Shown here: positions 63,384 through 64,000 of the stretch, one piece after another
Numbering within the stretch: the stretch's first letter is position 1
How the letters are laid out: every line of letters begins with the position of its first letter
Assembly (NCBI RefSeq): GCF_002335805.1
Contig: NZ_NISU01000001.1
Location: 1,806,079 to 1,870,078 of the forward strand
Source: Bacillus sp. FJAT-45350
Lineage (GTDB): Bacteria > Bacillota > Bacilli > Bacillales > NISU01
DNA: 64,000 nt
Direction of reading: 5' to 3'
Made by a program: the position numbers and the translations under genes
Notes under the pieces: generated by a model
What the model was told of the DNA's origin: nothing
Databases searched by the model: none
Seen by the model: the letters and a program-made list of their open reading frames with translations, nothing else

Positions 63384-64000
63384 ATGAATTCTAGAAAACC
63401 AATTAAGATTGATGACCGTATTCATTTAATTGATGGGTTTGACTTAGATATGCCGTCAAGAACAGGTTCTTACGTGATTCAGGAGGACAAATTAACATTA
63501 GTAGAAACAGGTCCTAGTAACTCAATTCCTTATATTTTAAAGGGATTAAATGAATTACAACTTGACCCAAAAGATATCGAATACATTATCGTTACACATA
63601 TTCACCTTGACCATTCTGGTGGCGCAGGCTTACTCTTAAAGGATTGTCCTAATGCGAAAATCGTTGTACATCCTAGAGGGGCTCGTCACCTTGTAGATCC
63701 AAGTCGTTTAGTACAAGGAGCAAGAGCTGTATATGGTGAGGATTTCGATCGTCTATTTAGCCCAGTTCTTCCAATTGCTGAAGAGAAATTACTAGTAATG
63801 GAAGATGGAGATACATTACAAATTGGTGAAAACTGTACGTTAACATTCTATGATACACCAGGTCATGCTGACCACCATTTCAGCATCCACGATCCTATAA
63901 GTAACGGTATCTTTACTGGTGATACACTCGGTGTACGCTATGAAGAACATCGAGATTTAGGAGAGAAGTTATTCCTCCCTTCTACTTCACCTAGTCAATT
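63384..64000 (+). CDS. Metallo-beta-lactamase-fold hydrolase, partial
   Basis: About 205 residues of an MBL-fold protein are visible before the window ends. The metal motif THIHLDHSGGAG has the HxHxDH spacing, and further metal-binding positions occur at DTPGHADHHFSIHD and FTGDTLGV. Stand-alone MBL proteins of this type are hydrolases, often glyoxalase- or thioesterase-like; the substrate is unknown. The start at ATG 63384 follows AAAGGGGGAA. Confidence 0.85.
   Translation, partial: MNSRKPIKIDDRIHLIDGFDLDMPSRTGSYVIQEDKLTLVETGPSNSIPYILKGLNELQLDPKDIEYIIVTHIHLDHSGGAGLLLKDCPNAKIVVHPRGARHLVDPSRLVQGARAVYGEDFDRLFSPVLPIAEEKLLVMEDGDTLQIGENCTLTFYDTPGHADHHFSIHDPISNGIFTGDTLGVRYEEHRDLGEKLFLPSTSPSQ

Overview
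The window is low-GC Gram-positive chromosomal DNA from an endospore-forming member of the Bacillaceae. Evidence for this is the set of germinant-receptor operons, two YhcN/YlaJ-type spore lipoproteins, a Spo0E-like phosphatase, a KinB-like kinase, strong GGAGG ribosome-binding sites with frequent TTG/GTG starts, a sigma-W-type promoter at floT, a Zur-like box and a lysine riboswitch. The ectoine-hydrolase cluster suggests a halotolerant or saline/alkaline lifestyle; that is an inference.

Layout. (1) 1-19.7 kb: four separate GerA-type germinant-receptor operons with four different gene orders, interspersed with an APC amino-acid permease, a LysE exporter, an SCP2-domain protein, small membrane proteins, a DUF2935 protein and a MarR regulator with a palindromic operator. 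(2) 19.7-22.7 kb: flotillin (floT) behind a sigma-W-type promoter, then a decayed flavin amine-oxidase pseudogene. (3) 22.8-35.4 kb: a signalling island. A minus-strand partner-switching operon (PAS-PP2C phosphatase, RsbW-like kinase, chemoreceptor, STAS antagonist) is followed by an IS110-family element with a long structured non-coding region, two convergent hybrid histidine kinases, an HPt protein and a REC-GGDEF diguanylate cyclase.

(4) 35.6-42.1 kb: small membrane, secreted and spore-related genes, a yidD-cobW pair behind a Zur-like palindrome, and a composite inverted-repeat element. (5) 42.3-44.5 kb: an L-box (lysine) riboswitch and terminator controlling dapA, then bluB. (6) 44.7-56.1 kb: an EamA exporter and a minus-strand catabolic operon (cystathionine-family PLP enzyme, M20 amidohydrolase, homoserine dehydrogenase, aldehyde dehydrogenase, DoeA-like ectoine hydrolase), with a PucR regulator nearby on the plus strand and an SH3-amidase between. 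(7) 56.1-64 kb: housekeeping and unknown genes, including a KinB-like sensor kinase, a YqkE-like protein, an NRDE protein, a TelA-family protein with an unknown partner, and a truncated metallo-beta-lactamase-fold hydrolase at the window edge.

How the parts may work together. The receptor operons sense nutrients in the dormant spore, while the YhcN-like lipoproteins, the Spo0E-like protein and the KinB-like kinase belong to sporulation control or spore structure. The ectoine cluster would turn a compatible solute into aspartate-family metabolites through aspartate semialdehyde, the same intermediate that dapA uses. Several intergenic spaces carry A/T-rich short-motif repeats built from ATTCATAATTCATAA-like units, and a second repeat family has GAGGCTGGGACA-type arms. 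No rRNA, tRNA or CRISPR array was seen.
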